DNA of 53,385 bases from Pseudomonas sp. AL03 (GTDB lineage Bacteria > Pseudomonadota > Gammaproteobacteria > Pseudomonadales > Pseudomonadaceae), in the NCBI RefSeq assembly GCF_029960815.1, contig NZ_JASBRE010000025.1, forward strand, positions 1-53,385, written 5' to 3'. The notes beneath the pieces were generated by a model. The model ran no database searches. It was not told the DNA's origin and was given only the letters and a program-made list of their open reading frames with translations. The translations under genes and the position numbers were made by a program. Positions 10,026 through 17,725 of the stretch are shown here, in pieces (within the stretch, counting starts at the first letter, position 1; each line of letters begins with the position of its first letter).

Positions 10026-10721
10026 CTAGAAAGGGAACAGCGGGCTGAGGAAGAAACGGTCGAACCAGCCTGGCTGACTCGCATCGGCAAACGCACCGGT
10101 GCCCGAATAGGTGATACGCGCATCGGCGACGCGGGTCGACGAAACGGTGTTATCCGTAGCGATGTCATCGGCCCGAACAAGCCCTGCAATCCGTACCAGC
10201 TCATCGCCGGTATTGAGGGTCAGCCACTTCTCGCCGCGCACGGCGATGATGCCGTTGGGCAACACGTCCGCGACGGTCACGGTGATCGAACCGGTCAGGC
10301 TGTTGCTCTGGCCGGACTTGCTATCGCCCTTGGTCGCACGGTCGCCTTCGTAACCGACGTCCAGACTCAGGCTACCGCTGCCCACTGGATCACTGGTGCT
10401 CAGGCCACCCCCGAAAAACGAGCTCAGGCCGATGTCGGTCTTGCTGTTCTTGGCGGTTTGCGAGTTAGCGTTCTTGCTGGCCTGGGTGCGTTCGTTCAGG
10501 GTGATGGTGATGATGTCACCGACCCGGAACGCCTTGCGGTCGCTGTACAGGTTCTGTTCGAAACCGGCCTGGTAGATCGAGCCGTTATTGGCGGCAGCCG
10601 GCAACGGTGTGCGCGGCAACACCGGGGCGTAGTAAGGGTCATTGGGCTTGGGCGGTGGGGCAACGCAGCCCGCGAGCACGACGGCCCCACTCAGTGCCAG
10701 AACAGATACAAAGCGATTCAT
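10026..10721 (-). CDS. flgH: Flagellar L-ring lipoprotein FlgH
   Basis: FlgH is an outer-membrane lipoprotein that forms the L ring of the flagellar basal body. The 231-residue product has a lipoprotein signal with lipobox LAGC (Cys at residue 19). The conserved AFRVGDIITITLNERTQASK follows at about 65-84, and the C-terminus ends in WFDRFFLSPLFPF. It lies between flgG and flgI, and its stop touches the flgI start. Length and order are standard. Confidence 0.97.
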   Translation of the reverse strand: MNRFVSVLALSGAVVLAGCVAPPPKPNDPYYAPVLPRTPLPAAANNGSIYQAGFEQNLYSDRKAFRVGDIITITLNERTQASKNANSQTAKNSKTDIGLSSFFGGGLSTSDPVGSGSLSLDVGYEGDRATKGDSKSGQSNSLTGSITVTVADVLPNGIIAVRGEKWLTLNTGDELVRIAGLVRADDIATDNTVSSTRVADARITYSGTGAFADASQPGWFDRFFLSPLFPF

Positions 10722-10773
10722 GACCCTACCTCACGGTGTTGCAGGCGACCTCATGGCGGCCTCATAGACTTGA

Positions 10774-11559
10774 TTACAGATTCTGCGTTACGAACGAGAG
10801 CATCTGGTCGGCGGTCGAGATCACCTTGGAGTTCATCTCGTAAGCGCGCTGAGTGGTGATCATGTTGACCATCTCCTCAACGGTGCTGACGTTGGACGTT
10901 TCCAGGGTGTTCTGCAGCGTGGTGCCGAAACCGGCCAGGCCTGGGGTACCGACTTGCGGCGCGCCGCTGGCAGCGGTTTCCAGGAACAGGTTGTTGCCCA
11001 CGGCCTGCAGACCGGCCGGGTTGATGAAGTCGGCGGTTTGCAGGTTGCCGATCACCTGGGATGCCGGGTTGCCGGTAACGGTGATGGACACGGTGCCGTC
11101 GCGACCGACCGTGAAGGTCTGGGCATCGTTGGGGATGACAATGGCCGGTTCCAGGGCAAAGCCGCTGGCGTTGACGATCTGACCGTTGGAATCCAGGTGG
11201 AACGTACCGTCACGGGTGTAGGACGTGGTGCCGTCCGGCTGCAGAATCTGGAAGAAACCGCGACCGTCGATGGCCATGTCCAACGGCTGCTCGGTGGTTT
11301 GCAGGCTGCCGGCGGTGAAGTTTTTCTGGGTGCCGACGATGCGCACACCGGTACCCAATTGCAGACCCGACGGCAGTTCACTGTCCTGGGTCGACTGGGC
11401 GCCTGGCTGGCGCTTGATCTGGTAGAGCAAGTCCTGGAACTCGGCTCGGTCACGTTTGAAACCCGTGGTCGACACGTTGGCCAGGTTGTTGGAAACGGTC
11501 GTCAGGTTGGTGTCCTGGGCGGACAGACCTGTTTTGGCAACCCATAGAGCCGGAAGCAT
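10774..11559 (-). CDS. flgG: Flagellar distal rod protein FlgG
   Basis: FlgG forms the distal rod of the flagellar basal body in the periplasm. The 261-residue length is exact for the family. The N-terminus MLPALWVAKTGLSAQDTNLT followed by VSNNLANVSTTGFKRDRAEF is the rod/hook family signature. The C-terminus has EEMVNMITTQRAYEMNSK, the paired helical segment that coils with the N-terminus. It is flanked by flgF (45-bp gap) and flgH (52-bp gap). Confidence 0.98.
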   Translation of the reverse strand: MLPALWVAKTGLSAQDTNLTTVSNNLANVSTTGFKRDRAEFQDLLYQIKRQPGAQSTQDSELPSGLQLGTGVRIVGTQKNFTAGSLQTTEQPLDMAIDGRGFFQILQPDGTTSYTRDGTFHLDSNGQIVNASGFALEPAIVIPNDAQTFTVGRDGTVSITVTGNPASQVIGNLQTADFINPAGLQAVGNNLFLETAASGAPQVGTPGLAGFGTTLQNTLETSNVSTVEEMVNMITTQRAYEMNSKVISTADQMLSFVTQNL

Positions 11560-11604
11560 TCGATTCTCCTCGTGCGCCTGTTTTACGGCGCGACGTTCTG
11601 ATAA

Positions 11605-12345
11605 TTAGCTGATCTGCAAGACCCGAGCCATGGCCTGGTCATCGTCTTTGGCGGTGTTCATCATCTTGATGTGCAGCTCGAACTGCTTGGCCAGGGCCAG
11701 CACCGAGGTCATTTCTTCCACGGCATTGACGTTGCTCGACTCGAGAAAGCCGGACACCAGCTTGACGTTGGCATCGGCTTGCGCCGGCTTGCCGTCCTTG
11801 GTGTGGATCGAACCGTCCAGGCCTTTGGTCATGTTCTTGAAGTCAGGGTTGACCAGTTTGATGCGGTCGACTTCGGCCATCACGCGAGGACCTTCGCCCA
11901 TCGCACGAATGCTGATGGTGCCGTCCTCGCCCACTTCGATTTGCTGCTCGGGCGGCACGGCAATCGGCCCGCCATTGCCCATCACCGGCATACCATTGCC
12001 GGCCCGCAGCACGCCCAGGGCGTCGACGTTCAGGCTGCCGGTGCGCACGTAGCTTTCGCCGCCGTCAGGGTTCTGCACGGCGATCCATCCGCGGCCTTGC
12101 ACGGCGACATCGAGGTCGCGACCGGTTTCCACCAGCGCGCCAGGGGAGAAGTCGGTGGCCGGACGCTCGGACAAGGCAAACGCACGCGCCGGAAAGCTGT
12201 CACCAAACACCGGCATTGAACGAGCCTGCTCCAGGTCTTTCTGGAAACCGTTGGTAGAGATGTTCGCCAGGTTGTTCGCATGAGCCTTCTGCGCCAGTGC
12301 ATTCTGGCTGGCGCCGGTCATTGCCACATAAAGGTACTTGTCCAC
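11605..12345 (-). CDS. flgF: Flagellar proximal rod protein FlgF
   Basis: FlgF is a minor proximal rod component, exported and assembled before FlgG. I start it at GTG 12345, giving 246 residues beginning (M)DKYLYVAMTGASQNALAQ. This matches the family N-terminus and has an AGAGGAAAG ribosome-binding element just upstream on the minus strand. The reading frame stays open 34 codons further to 12447, but that extension does not look like a FlgF N-terminus and would overlap the promoter. The NLANISTNGFQKD motif sits at about residues 26-38. It is the first gene of the operon here: flgBCDE are not upstream. Confidence 0.95.
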   Translation of the reverse strand: MDKYLYVAMTGASQNALAQKAHANNLANISTNGFQKDLEQARSMPVFGDSFPARAFALSERPATDFSPGALVETGRDLDVAVQGRGWIAVQNPDGGESYVRTGSLNVDALGVLRAGNGMPVMGNGGPIAVPPEQQIEVGEDGTISIRAMGEGPRVMAEVDRIKLVNPDFKNMTKGLDGSIHTKDGKPAQADANVKLVSGFLESSNVNAVEEMTSVLALAKQFELHIKMMNTAKDDDQAMARVLQIS

Positions 12346-12400
12346 ACTCTTTCCTCTGCATGCCGGACGTTTGCCGTCCACTGCTGTACTGCTGAGCGAT

Positions 12401-12418
12401 AAGCAATTTGCAGACCAA
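12401..12418 (-). promoter_or_regulatory. Candidate sigma-54 promoter of flgFGHIJKL
   Basis: On the minus strand the sequence reads TTGGTCTGCAAATTGCTT. The -24 GG and -12 GC doublets are exactly 10 nt apart and the -12 element TTGC is perfect; the -24 flank TGGTC departs from TGGCA. The predicted transcript start would be about 45 nt upstream of the flgF GTG. Mid-class flagellar operons in Pseudomonas are known to use RpoN with FleQ/FleR, so position and function agree. Confidence 0.66.
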
Positions 12419-12556
12419 CTTTTTTCTGGCGGTGCGGGGACCGGCAAACAAAGGGGTTGAGGGGTCCAGAGGGGAAACGGGGATTGTGTCGAAGACGAAA
12501 AACCGGCGGTGTTATGCCGCTTGCGGCAAGTGCCGACCTCTTCGGCTCAACACCGT

Positions 12557-12702
12557 CCCTGTAGTAGCTGTCGAGCACCGCGAGGCTGCTTTCGGCTGCG
12601 AAGCAGTCGTGAATCCTGTGCTCGCGTCCATCCAGAAACACCACAGTGTCTGAATTAACGACTGCTTCGCAGCCGAACGCAGCCTCGACAGCGGCTACAG
12701 GG
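12557..12702. repeat. REPIN-like pair of inverted REP sequences
   Basis: Two REP-type arms in inverted orientation, about 12557-12610 and 12658-12702, share CGACTGCTTCGCAGCC and the outer CTGTCGAG/CTACAGGG parts, separated by about 47 bp. The element begins 3 bp beyond the phhR stop codon and lies about 140 bp upstream of the flgF promoter candidate. It is closely related in sequence to the elements at 32214 and 45093. It may help terminate phhR transcription. This REPIN architecture is known from P. fluorescens, where such elements are thought to be moved by a RAYT transposase encoded elsewhere. Confidence 0.85.
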
Positions 12703-12704
12703 AC

Positions 12705-14270
12705 CTAGGTGTTGCCGGGTTCTTTGCCAACCTCGTATTCACGCAGTTTATTGGCAATGGTGGTGTGCGAAACCCCCAACCGCTTGCCCAGTTGCCGACT
12801 GCTCGGATGCTCGGAGTACAAGCGCTCAAGCACCGCTTTCTCGAAGCGCCCGACAATCTCGTCCAACCCGCCCTCGAGTGAGAAATCGCCAAGTGGCTGA
12901 CGCACGCCGTAATCCGGCAGGCGAATATGTTCGGCCTTGACGGTCCCGCCCTCGCACAACGAAACCGCCTGGAACAACACATTTTCCAATTGCCGAACAT
13001 TGCCCGGCCAGTGGTAATGACTGAGCCGATCCATCGCCGCCGGCGCCAGTTTTGGCAGTGGGCAACCGATCTGCCGACTGGCCTGATCGAGGAAGTGCTC
13101 CACCAGTGGCGTCAAACCATCGAGGCATTCGCGCAGTGGCGGGATGTGCAGAGAAAGCACGTTCAAACGGTGATACAAATCCTGGCGAAACTCACCGCGC
13201 GCGCACAATTCGGACAGGTCGACCTGTGTTGCGCAGATCACCCGCACATCCAGATAAACCTCTTCATCGCTGCCCACACGACGGAAACAACCGTCCTGCA
13301 GGAAACGCAGCAATTTCACCTGCAAACGCGGGCTCATTTCCCCGACGCCATCGAGAAACAGCGTACCGCCCGCTGTCAGTTCCAGCAGCCCGAGTTTGCC
13401 TTCTGCCCGCGCCCCTTCGAAAGCACCGGGGCCGTAGCCGAACAGCTCCGTCTCAGCCATGGATTCCGGCAAACCGGCGCAGTTGAGCGCCATCAAGGGT
13501 GACTGCCCCCGCGGACTCGCCAGGTGGCAGGCTCGCGCCAGCAACTCTTTACCGGTACCGGTTTCACCTTCTATCAATAGCGGCGCATCCAGCGGCGCCA
13601 TGCGCCGGGCTTCACGCACCACGGCGGCCATCACCTTCGAGCTTTGGAAAATGCTGTCGAAACCGCGCAGCTCCTGCTTGCGCACGTTATAGATGCGCTC
13701 ACCGACCCGGTCGGCGCGGTGCAGCGTGAGTACCGCGCCAGCCATGGCTTCGCTGTCGTCATGTTCCGATTGCAGTGGCGCGATATCAGCGAGAAACACG
13801 TCGCCCTTGACCTTCACCCGCAGCCCGTTGATCCGCGACTTATTGGCGCGCACCAGTTCCGGCAAGTCGAAATCTTCGGCGTAACGCGACAGCGGAATCC
13901 CCGGCACCTCATCCACCCGCACCCCGAGCAACTGCGCCGCTGCGCGGTTGGCCGCGACGATCGAGCCGCCCATGTCGATCGACAGCACCGGAAATTCCAA
14001 TGCGCCGAGCAAGGCATTGAGCTCCATGTGCCGACGCTCGCTGGGCATCAGACCTACACGCTTGACGCCAAAAACCCCGGCAATCGATTCAAATTTCGGG
14101 CGCAAAGCCTGGAACTGAATGTTGATCAGGTTCGGGCAATGCAGGTAGATGGCATTGCCATGCTCACCGCCGACCTCGCCGCGTGCGACGTTGATCCCGT
14201 ATTCCACCAGCAGGTTAAGAATGTCGCGCAGGATGCCGATGCGGTTCTGGCAGTGAACTTTGATACGCAT
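12705..14270 (-). CDS. phhR: Aromatic amino acid regulator PhhR (TyrR family)
   Basis: PhhR senses phenylalanine/tyrosine and activates phh genes. The 521-residue protein shows an N-terminal ACT domain (about 1-70, MRIKVHCQNRIGILRDILNL), a PAS domain (about 80-140), an AAA+ domain (about 205-430, Walker A GETGTGKE, and FLDGVGEM as the Walker B region), and a C-terminal TyrR-type helix-turn-helix (about 478-515, SSRQLGKRLGVSHTTIANKL). The sigma-54-contacting GAFTGA loop is changed to PGAFEGA, which fits regulators of this branch that act with sigma-70. It is divergent from phhA, with a 280-bp gap holding a TyrR-like box. Confidence 0.95.
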   Translation of the reverse strand: MRIKVHCQNRIGILRDILNLLVEYGINVARGEVGGEHGNAIYLHCPNLINIQFQALRPKFESIAGVFGVKRVGLMPSERRHMELNALLGALEFPVLSIDMGGSIVAANRAAAQLLGVRVDEVPGIPLSRYAEDFDLPELVRANKSRINGLRVKVKGDVFLADIAPLQSEHDDSEAMAGAVLTLHRADRVGERIYNVRKQELRGFDSIFQSSKVMAAVVREARRMAPLDAPLLIEGETGTGKELLARACHLASPRGQSPLMALNCAGLPESMAETELFGYGPGAFEGARAEGKLGLLELTAGGTLFLDGVGEMSPRLQVKLLRFLQDGCFRRVGSDEEVYLDVRVICATQVDLSELCARGEFRQDLYHRLNVLSLHIPPLRECLDGLTPLVEHFLDQASRQIGCPLPKLAPAAMDRLSHYHWPGNVRQLENVLFQAVSLCEGGTVKAEHIRLPDYGVRQPLGDFSLEGGLDEIVGRFEKAVLERLYSEHPSSRQLGKRLGVSHTTIANKLREYEVGKEPGNT

Positions 14271-14411
14271 ATAAAGGCCCGAAACAGGAGTGATCGAGGG
14301 CCTGAGCCGAGAATTTTCTGCGCAGGCGCCAACTTAGTCGTCAAGATTATGTGACACCTGTGCGCTGTTTCAAACCCGAAAATATCAGTAGCTGCGCGAT
14401 AGGCGCCAATC

Positions 14412-14429
14412 CGTAACGAATACTTTACG
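14412..14429. promoter_or_regulatory. Candidate PhhR (TyrR-type) operator
   Basis: The 18-bp sequence CGTAACGAATACTTTACG matches the TyrR box TGTAAA-N6-TTTACA at 9 of 12 defined positions, including the key G and C that are 15 positions apart. It lies in the phhR-phhA divergent region, about 120 bp before the phhA start. PhhR binding is inferred, not shown. I found no convincing -24/-12 element between it and phhA. Confidence 0.6.
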
Positions 14430-14550
14430 AAAATAGGCGAATTCTCCTACACAGAATGCCGATCACCTGCTGCAACGCCGCACACCTTGGAGTATTTCTA
14501 AGTCCATAGCAGGACATAACAAGAACGAAATCCCCTAGCAGGAGAGCAGC

Positions 14551-15342
14551 ATGAAGCAGACGCAATACGTGGCTCGCGAGCCCGATGCGCAAGGTTTTAT
14601 CGACTACCCCGCCGAAGAACACGCGGTGTGGAACACGCTGATTACTCGCCAACTGAAAGTGATCGAAGGGCGTGCGTGCCAGGAATACCTGGACGGTATC
14701 GAAAAACTCGGTCTGCCCCACGACCGCATTCCTCAACTCGGTGAGATCAACAAGGTTCTCGGCGAAACCACCGGCTGGCAGGTTGCCCGGGTACCCGCAC
14801 TGATCCCCTTCCAGACCTTTTTCGAATTGCTCGCCAACAAGCAGTTTCCGGTGGCGACGTTTATTCGTACCCGCGAAGAGCTGGATTACCTGCAAGAGCC
14901 GGACATTTTCCACGAGATTTTTGGCCACTGTCCGCTGCTGACCAACCCTTGGTTCGCCGAATTTACCCACACCTACGGCAAACTTGGCCTACAGGCTTCC
15001 AAGGAAGAACGCGTGTACCTGGCGCGTCTGTACTGGATGACCATCGAGTTCGGCCTGGTCAACACGCCAGAAGGCCTGCGCATCTACGGCGGCGGCATTC
15101 TCTCCTCGCCGAAAGAAACCGCTTACTGCCTGTCGGACGAACCTGAGCATCAGGCCTTCGATCCGCTGGAGTGCATGCGCACGCCGTACCGCATCGACAT
15201 TTTGCAGCCGCTGTACTTTGCCCTGCCGAACCTCAAACGCCTGTTCGACCTCGCCCACGAAGACATCATGGGTAGGGTCAAGCAAGGGATGCAGCTGGGT
15301 TTGCGCGCACCAAAATTTCCGCCAAAACCAAAAGCTGCGTGA
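14551..15342 (+). CDS. phhA: Phenylalanine 4-monooxygenase PhhA
   Basis: PhhA hydroxylates phenylalanine to tyrosine in the cytoplasm using O2, tetrahydropterin and non-haem iron. The 263-residue product carries the iron ligands His121 and His126 (DIFHEIFGHCPLL) and Glu166 (YWMTIEFGLV), with numbering that coincides with the well-studied Pseudomonas enzyme. A good ribosome-binding site, AGGAGAG, precedes the ATG. It heads phhA-phhB-phhC and is divergent from phhR. The 117-bp gap before phhB contains a short GC-rich palindrome AACCGCGCGGTT but no ORF. Confidence 0.98.
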   Translation: MKQTQYVAREPDAQGFIDYPAEEHAVWNTLITRQLKVIEGRACQEYLDGIEKLGLPHDRIPQLGEINKVLGETTGWQVARVPALIPFQTFFELLANKQFPVATFIRTREELDYLQEPDIFHEIFGHCPLLTNPWFAEFTHTYGKLGLQASKEERVYLARLYWMTIEFGLVNTPEGLRIYGGGILSSPKETAYCLSDEPEHQAFDPLECMRTPYRIDILQPLYFALPNLKRLFDLAHEDIMGRVKQGMQLGLRAPKFPPKPKAA

Positions 15343-15459
15343 TCCGCGACTTTTACGATCAAGTGAGTCTGTCAGGAACCGACGCTTTGCTTTAGCGTGG
15401 TGAAACCGCGCGGTTCCGCTGGCGGCCAACCTCTTATCATTCGATTTCAGGAACCCATC

Positions 15460-15816
15460 ATGTCCACATTGAACCAAGCCCACTGCGAAGCCTGCCAAGC
15501 CGGCGCTCCCCAGGTCAGCGACGAAGAACTGCCGGTACTGATCAAGCAGATCCCGGACTGGAACATCGAAGTGCGCGACAGCGTGATGCAGCTGGAAAAA
15601 GTTTTCCTGTTCAAGAACTTCAAACACGCGCTGGCGTTCACCAACGCCGTCGGTGAAATCTCCGAGGCCGAAGGTCACCACCCAGGCCTGCTCACCGAGT
15701 GGGGCAAAGTCACCGTGACCTGGTGGAGCCACTCCATCAAAGGCCTGCATCGCAACGACTTCATCATGGCCGCGCGCACTGACGAAGTGGCCAAGGACGC
15801 CGAGGGCCGCAAATAA
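15460..15816 (+). CDS. phhB: Pterin-4a-carbinolamine dehydratase PhhB
   Basis: PhhB dehydrates the 4a-hydroxytetrahydropterin made by PhhA so that the cofactor can be recycled. The 118-residue product contains the active-site motif EGHHPGLLTEWGKVTV (about residues 70-85) and the downstream segment TWWSHSIKGLHRND. I use ATG 15460, preceded by a weak AGGA; the frame stays open to 15397, but that extension has no family similarity. The stop overlaps the start of the aminotransferase by one base. Confidence 0.97.
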   Translation: MSTLNQAHCEACQAGAPQVSDEELPVLIKQIPDWNIEVRDSVMQLEKVFLFKNFKHALAFTNAVGEISEAEGHHPGLLTEWGKVTVTWWSHSIKGLHRNDFIMAARTDEVAKDAEGRK

Positions 15817-17009
15817 TGCATTTCGACGCCATAGGTCGAGTACCCGGCGACCCGATTCTCGGCCTGATGGAGGCCTATGCGCAGGACCCTAACCCGCGCA
15901 AATTCGACCTCGGCGTGGGCGTCTATAAAGATGCCCAGGGCCTGACACCGATTCCCCAGTCGGTGAAGCTCGCCGAGCAACGTCTGGTGGATCGTCAGAC
16001 CACCAAAACCTACATCGGTGGTCACGGCGAACCGGCGTTCGGCAAGGCCATCATTGAATTGGTTTTGGGTGCCGATTCCCCGCTGATCGCTGAACAACGG
16101 GCCGGCGCGACGCAAACGCCGGGTGGCACCGGCGCGCTGCGCTTGAGTGCCGACTTCATCGCCCAGTGCCTGCCGGGTCGTGGCGTGTGGCTGAGCAACC
16201 CGACCTGGCCGATTCACGAAACCATCTTCGCGGCGGCTGGAGTCAAGGTCAGTCATTACCCGTACGTCGGCAGCGATAACCGCCTCGACGTCGAAGCGAT
16301 GCTCGCGGTACTCAACGAAGCGCCGAAGGGCGATGTGGTGCTGCTGCACGCCTGCTGCCACAACCCGACCGGTTTCGATCTGTCCCATGACGCCTGGCGC
16401 CGGGTGCTGGACGTGGTGCGCAGCCGCGATCTGGTTCCGTTGATCGACTTCGCCTACCAAGGCTTCGGCGATGGTCTGGAACAGGATGCATGGTCGACCC
16501 GCTTGTTCGCGGCCGCGTTGCCGGAAGTGCTGATCACCAGTTCCTGCTCAAAGAACTTCGGCCTGTACCGCGACCGCACAGGCGCGCTGATTGTCTGCGC
16601 GAAAACCGCTGACAAGTTAGTGGATATCCGCAGCCAACTGGCCAACATCGCCCGCAACCTGTGGTCGACACCGCCAGATCACGGCGCGGCTGTGGTGGCG
16701 ACCATCCTCGGTGATCCAGAGCTGAAAAGCCTCTGGGCTGACGAAGTGGAAGCCATGCGTTTGCGTATCGCCCAACTGCGCAGCGGATTGGTTGAAGCCC
16801 TTGAGCCTCATGGGTTGCGCGAGCGCTTTGCGCACATCGGCGTGCAGCGCGGGATGTTTTCCTACACCGGATTGACGTCGGACCAGGTGAAACAACTGCG
16901 CGATCATCACAGTGTTTACATGGTCAACTCAGGCCGGGCCAACGTGGCCGGGATTGATGCGACGCGTCTGGATTTGCTGGCCGAGGCGATTGCCGAAGTC
17001 TGCAAATAA
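15816..17009 (+). CDS. phhC: Aromatic amino acid aminotransferase PhhC
   Basis: This class I PLP aminotransferase (397 residues) removes the amino group of tyrosine/phenylalanine in the phh pathway. The fold signatures are NPTWPIHETIF (about 128-138), CCHNPTGFDLS (180-190), the PLP phosphate/ring residues around DFAYQGFGDG (211-220) and the Schiff-base lysine in SSCSKNFGLYRDRTG (Lys246). The ATG overlaps the phhB stop as TAATG, so translation is coupled. Sequence alone does not separate aromatic from aspartate specificity; the operon settles the call. Confidence 0.95.
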   Translation: MHFDAIGRVPGDPILGLMEAYAQDPNPRKFDLGVGVYKDAQGLTPIPQSVKLAEQRLVDRQTTKTYIGGHGEPAFGKAIIELVLGADSPLIAEQRAGATQTPGGTGALRLSADFIAQCLPGRGVWLSNPTWPIHETIFAAAGVKVSHYPYVGSDNRLDVEAMLAVLNEAPKGDVVLLHACCHNPTGFDLSHDAWRRVLDVVRSRDLVPLIDFAYQGFGDGLEQDAWSTRLFAAALPEVLITSSCSKNFGLYRDRTGALIVCAKTADKLVDIRSQLANIARNLWSTPPDHGAAVVATILGDPELKSLWADEVEAMRLRIAQLRSGLVEALEPHGLRERFAHIGVQRGMFSYTGLTSDQVKQLRDHHSVYMVNSGRANVAGIDATRLDLLAEAIAEVCK

Positions 17010-17033
17010 CCCTCAAGCCCTGCACAGGCCCCC

Positions 17034-17061
17034 TGTGGGAGCGAGCCGGCTCGCTCCCACA
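17034..17061. repeat. Perfect 28-bp palindrome, REP-like hairpin
   Basis: TGTGGGAGCGAGCC followed by its exact reverse complement makes a 14-bp perfect hairpin 24 bp after the phhC stop. GTGGGAGCGAGC hairpins are a frequent single REP type in fluorescent pseudomonads. Here it probably also stabilises or ends the phhABC transcript. Confidence 0.8.
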
Positions 17062-17220
17062 TTGGTTTGTGTCACTGCTACCAACCTGTCTAGACAACCC
17101 CATCCGTCGCAACAAATGGATATAAAACTCTATTTGTCATTTCTCCTGCTGTATCCTTCCCAGGCTTTTTAAAAGCGCGGATCTACCAGATCTATCAACA
17201 GACTTTGCGAGGAGCGCGAT

Positions 17221-17352
17221 ATGCACGAGATCCCTAATCTCCCCTTCCCAAGCCTGCACGAAACTGAGCAGACGCCCACGCAACAAGCCGGTGCCCAACA
17301 GCCCGAGCCGAAAGAAGCCACTGAACGCCGCAAGGCCGACAGCGAAGACTGA
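17221..17352 (+). CDS. Small acidic, Pro/Gln-rich hypothetical protein
   Basis: A 43-codon ORF, MHEIPNLPFPSLHETEQT at the start and ERRKADSED at the end, with a good GAGGAGCG ribosome-binding site 4 nt before the ATG. It is hydrophilic, probably disordered, and has no signal peptide or membrane segment. I do not recognise the family. The 200 bp upstream hold a TGTCTAGACA palindrome (17087-17096) and an AT-rich TATAAA stretch that could be its promoter. It could be spurious; the strong ribosome-binding site is the main support. Confidence 0.5.
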   Translation: MHEIPNLPFPSLHETEQTPTQQAGAQQPEPKEATERRKADSED

Positions 17353-17427
17353 TTCACCTGCAATGCCAGACCGTGTGGAAAGCGCTAACATGCGCTTTCC
17401 ACACCGCCTGAACCCTTGAGCCCCTCC

Positions 17428-17622
17428 ATGACCGACGACTTCAACCCTACCTTTAGCGAAGCTCAGGCCAGCGTTCTGATCGGTACCACCGAGAAGATGA
17501 TCGAGATCTGGAATCGCCTGTCCCCCGACAAGCAAGCCGCCCTCCTGGCCCGCTTCGGTACCGAAGAAAACGCCCTGGCCGCCTTGGTCACCACGCACCT
17601 GGTTGCTCCCGCCAAACCTTGA
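17428..17622 (+). CDS. Small hypothetical protein (64 residues)
   Basis: The product begins MTDDFNPTFSEAQASVLIG and contains a helical region NRLSPDKQAALLARFGTEENALAALVTTH. It looks like a compact soluble helical protein with codon use like its neighbours. The ribosome-binding site is weak (CTTGAG). A TTG four codons upstream is the only in-frame alternative. It follows the 43-codon ORF by 75 bp, so the two may share a transcript. I do not recognise it. Confidence 0.6.
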   Translation: MTDDFNPTFSEAQASVLIGTTEKMIEIWNRLSPDKQAALLARFGTEENALAALVTTHLVAPAKP

Positions 17623-17725
17623 ATCACTCTCCCGGCAAATAGTTGTACTTTTCCACGACCCGCGTCCGCTCGCGCCGCTATCATAAGCAGCCTATCTATC
17701 CTGCTTCCCCGTGGACCTTTTACCC

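Noticed and set aside
14281..14550. Sigma-54 promoter for phhA
   Set aside because: No GG-N10-GC pair was found between the operator and the phhA start; PhhR also has an altered GAFTGA loop.
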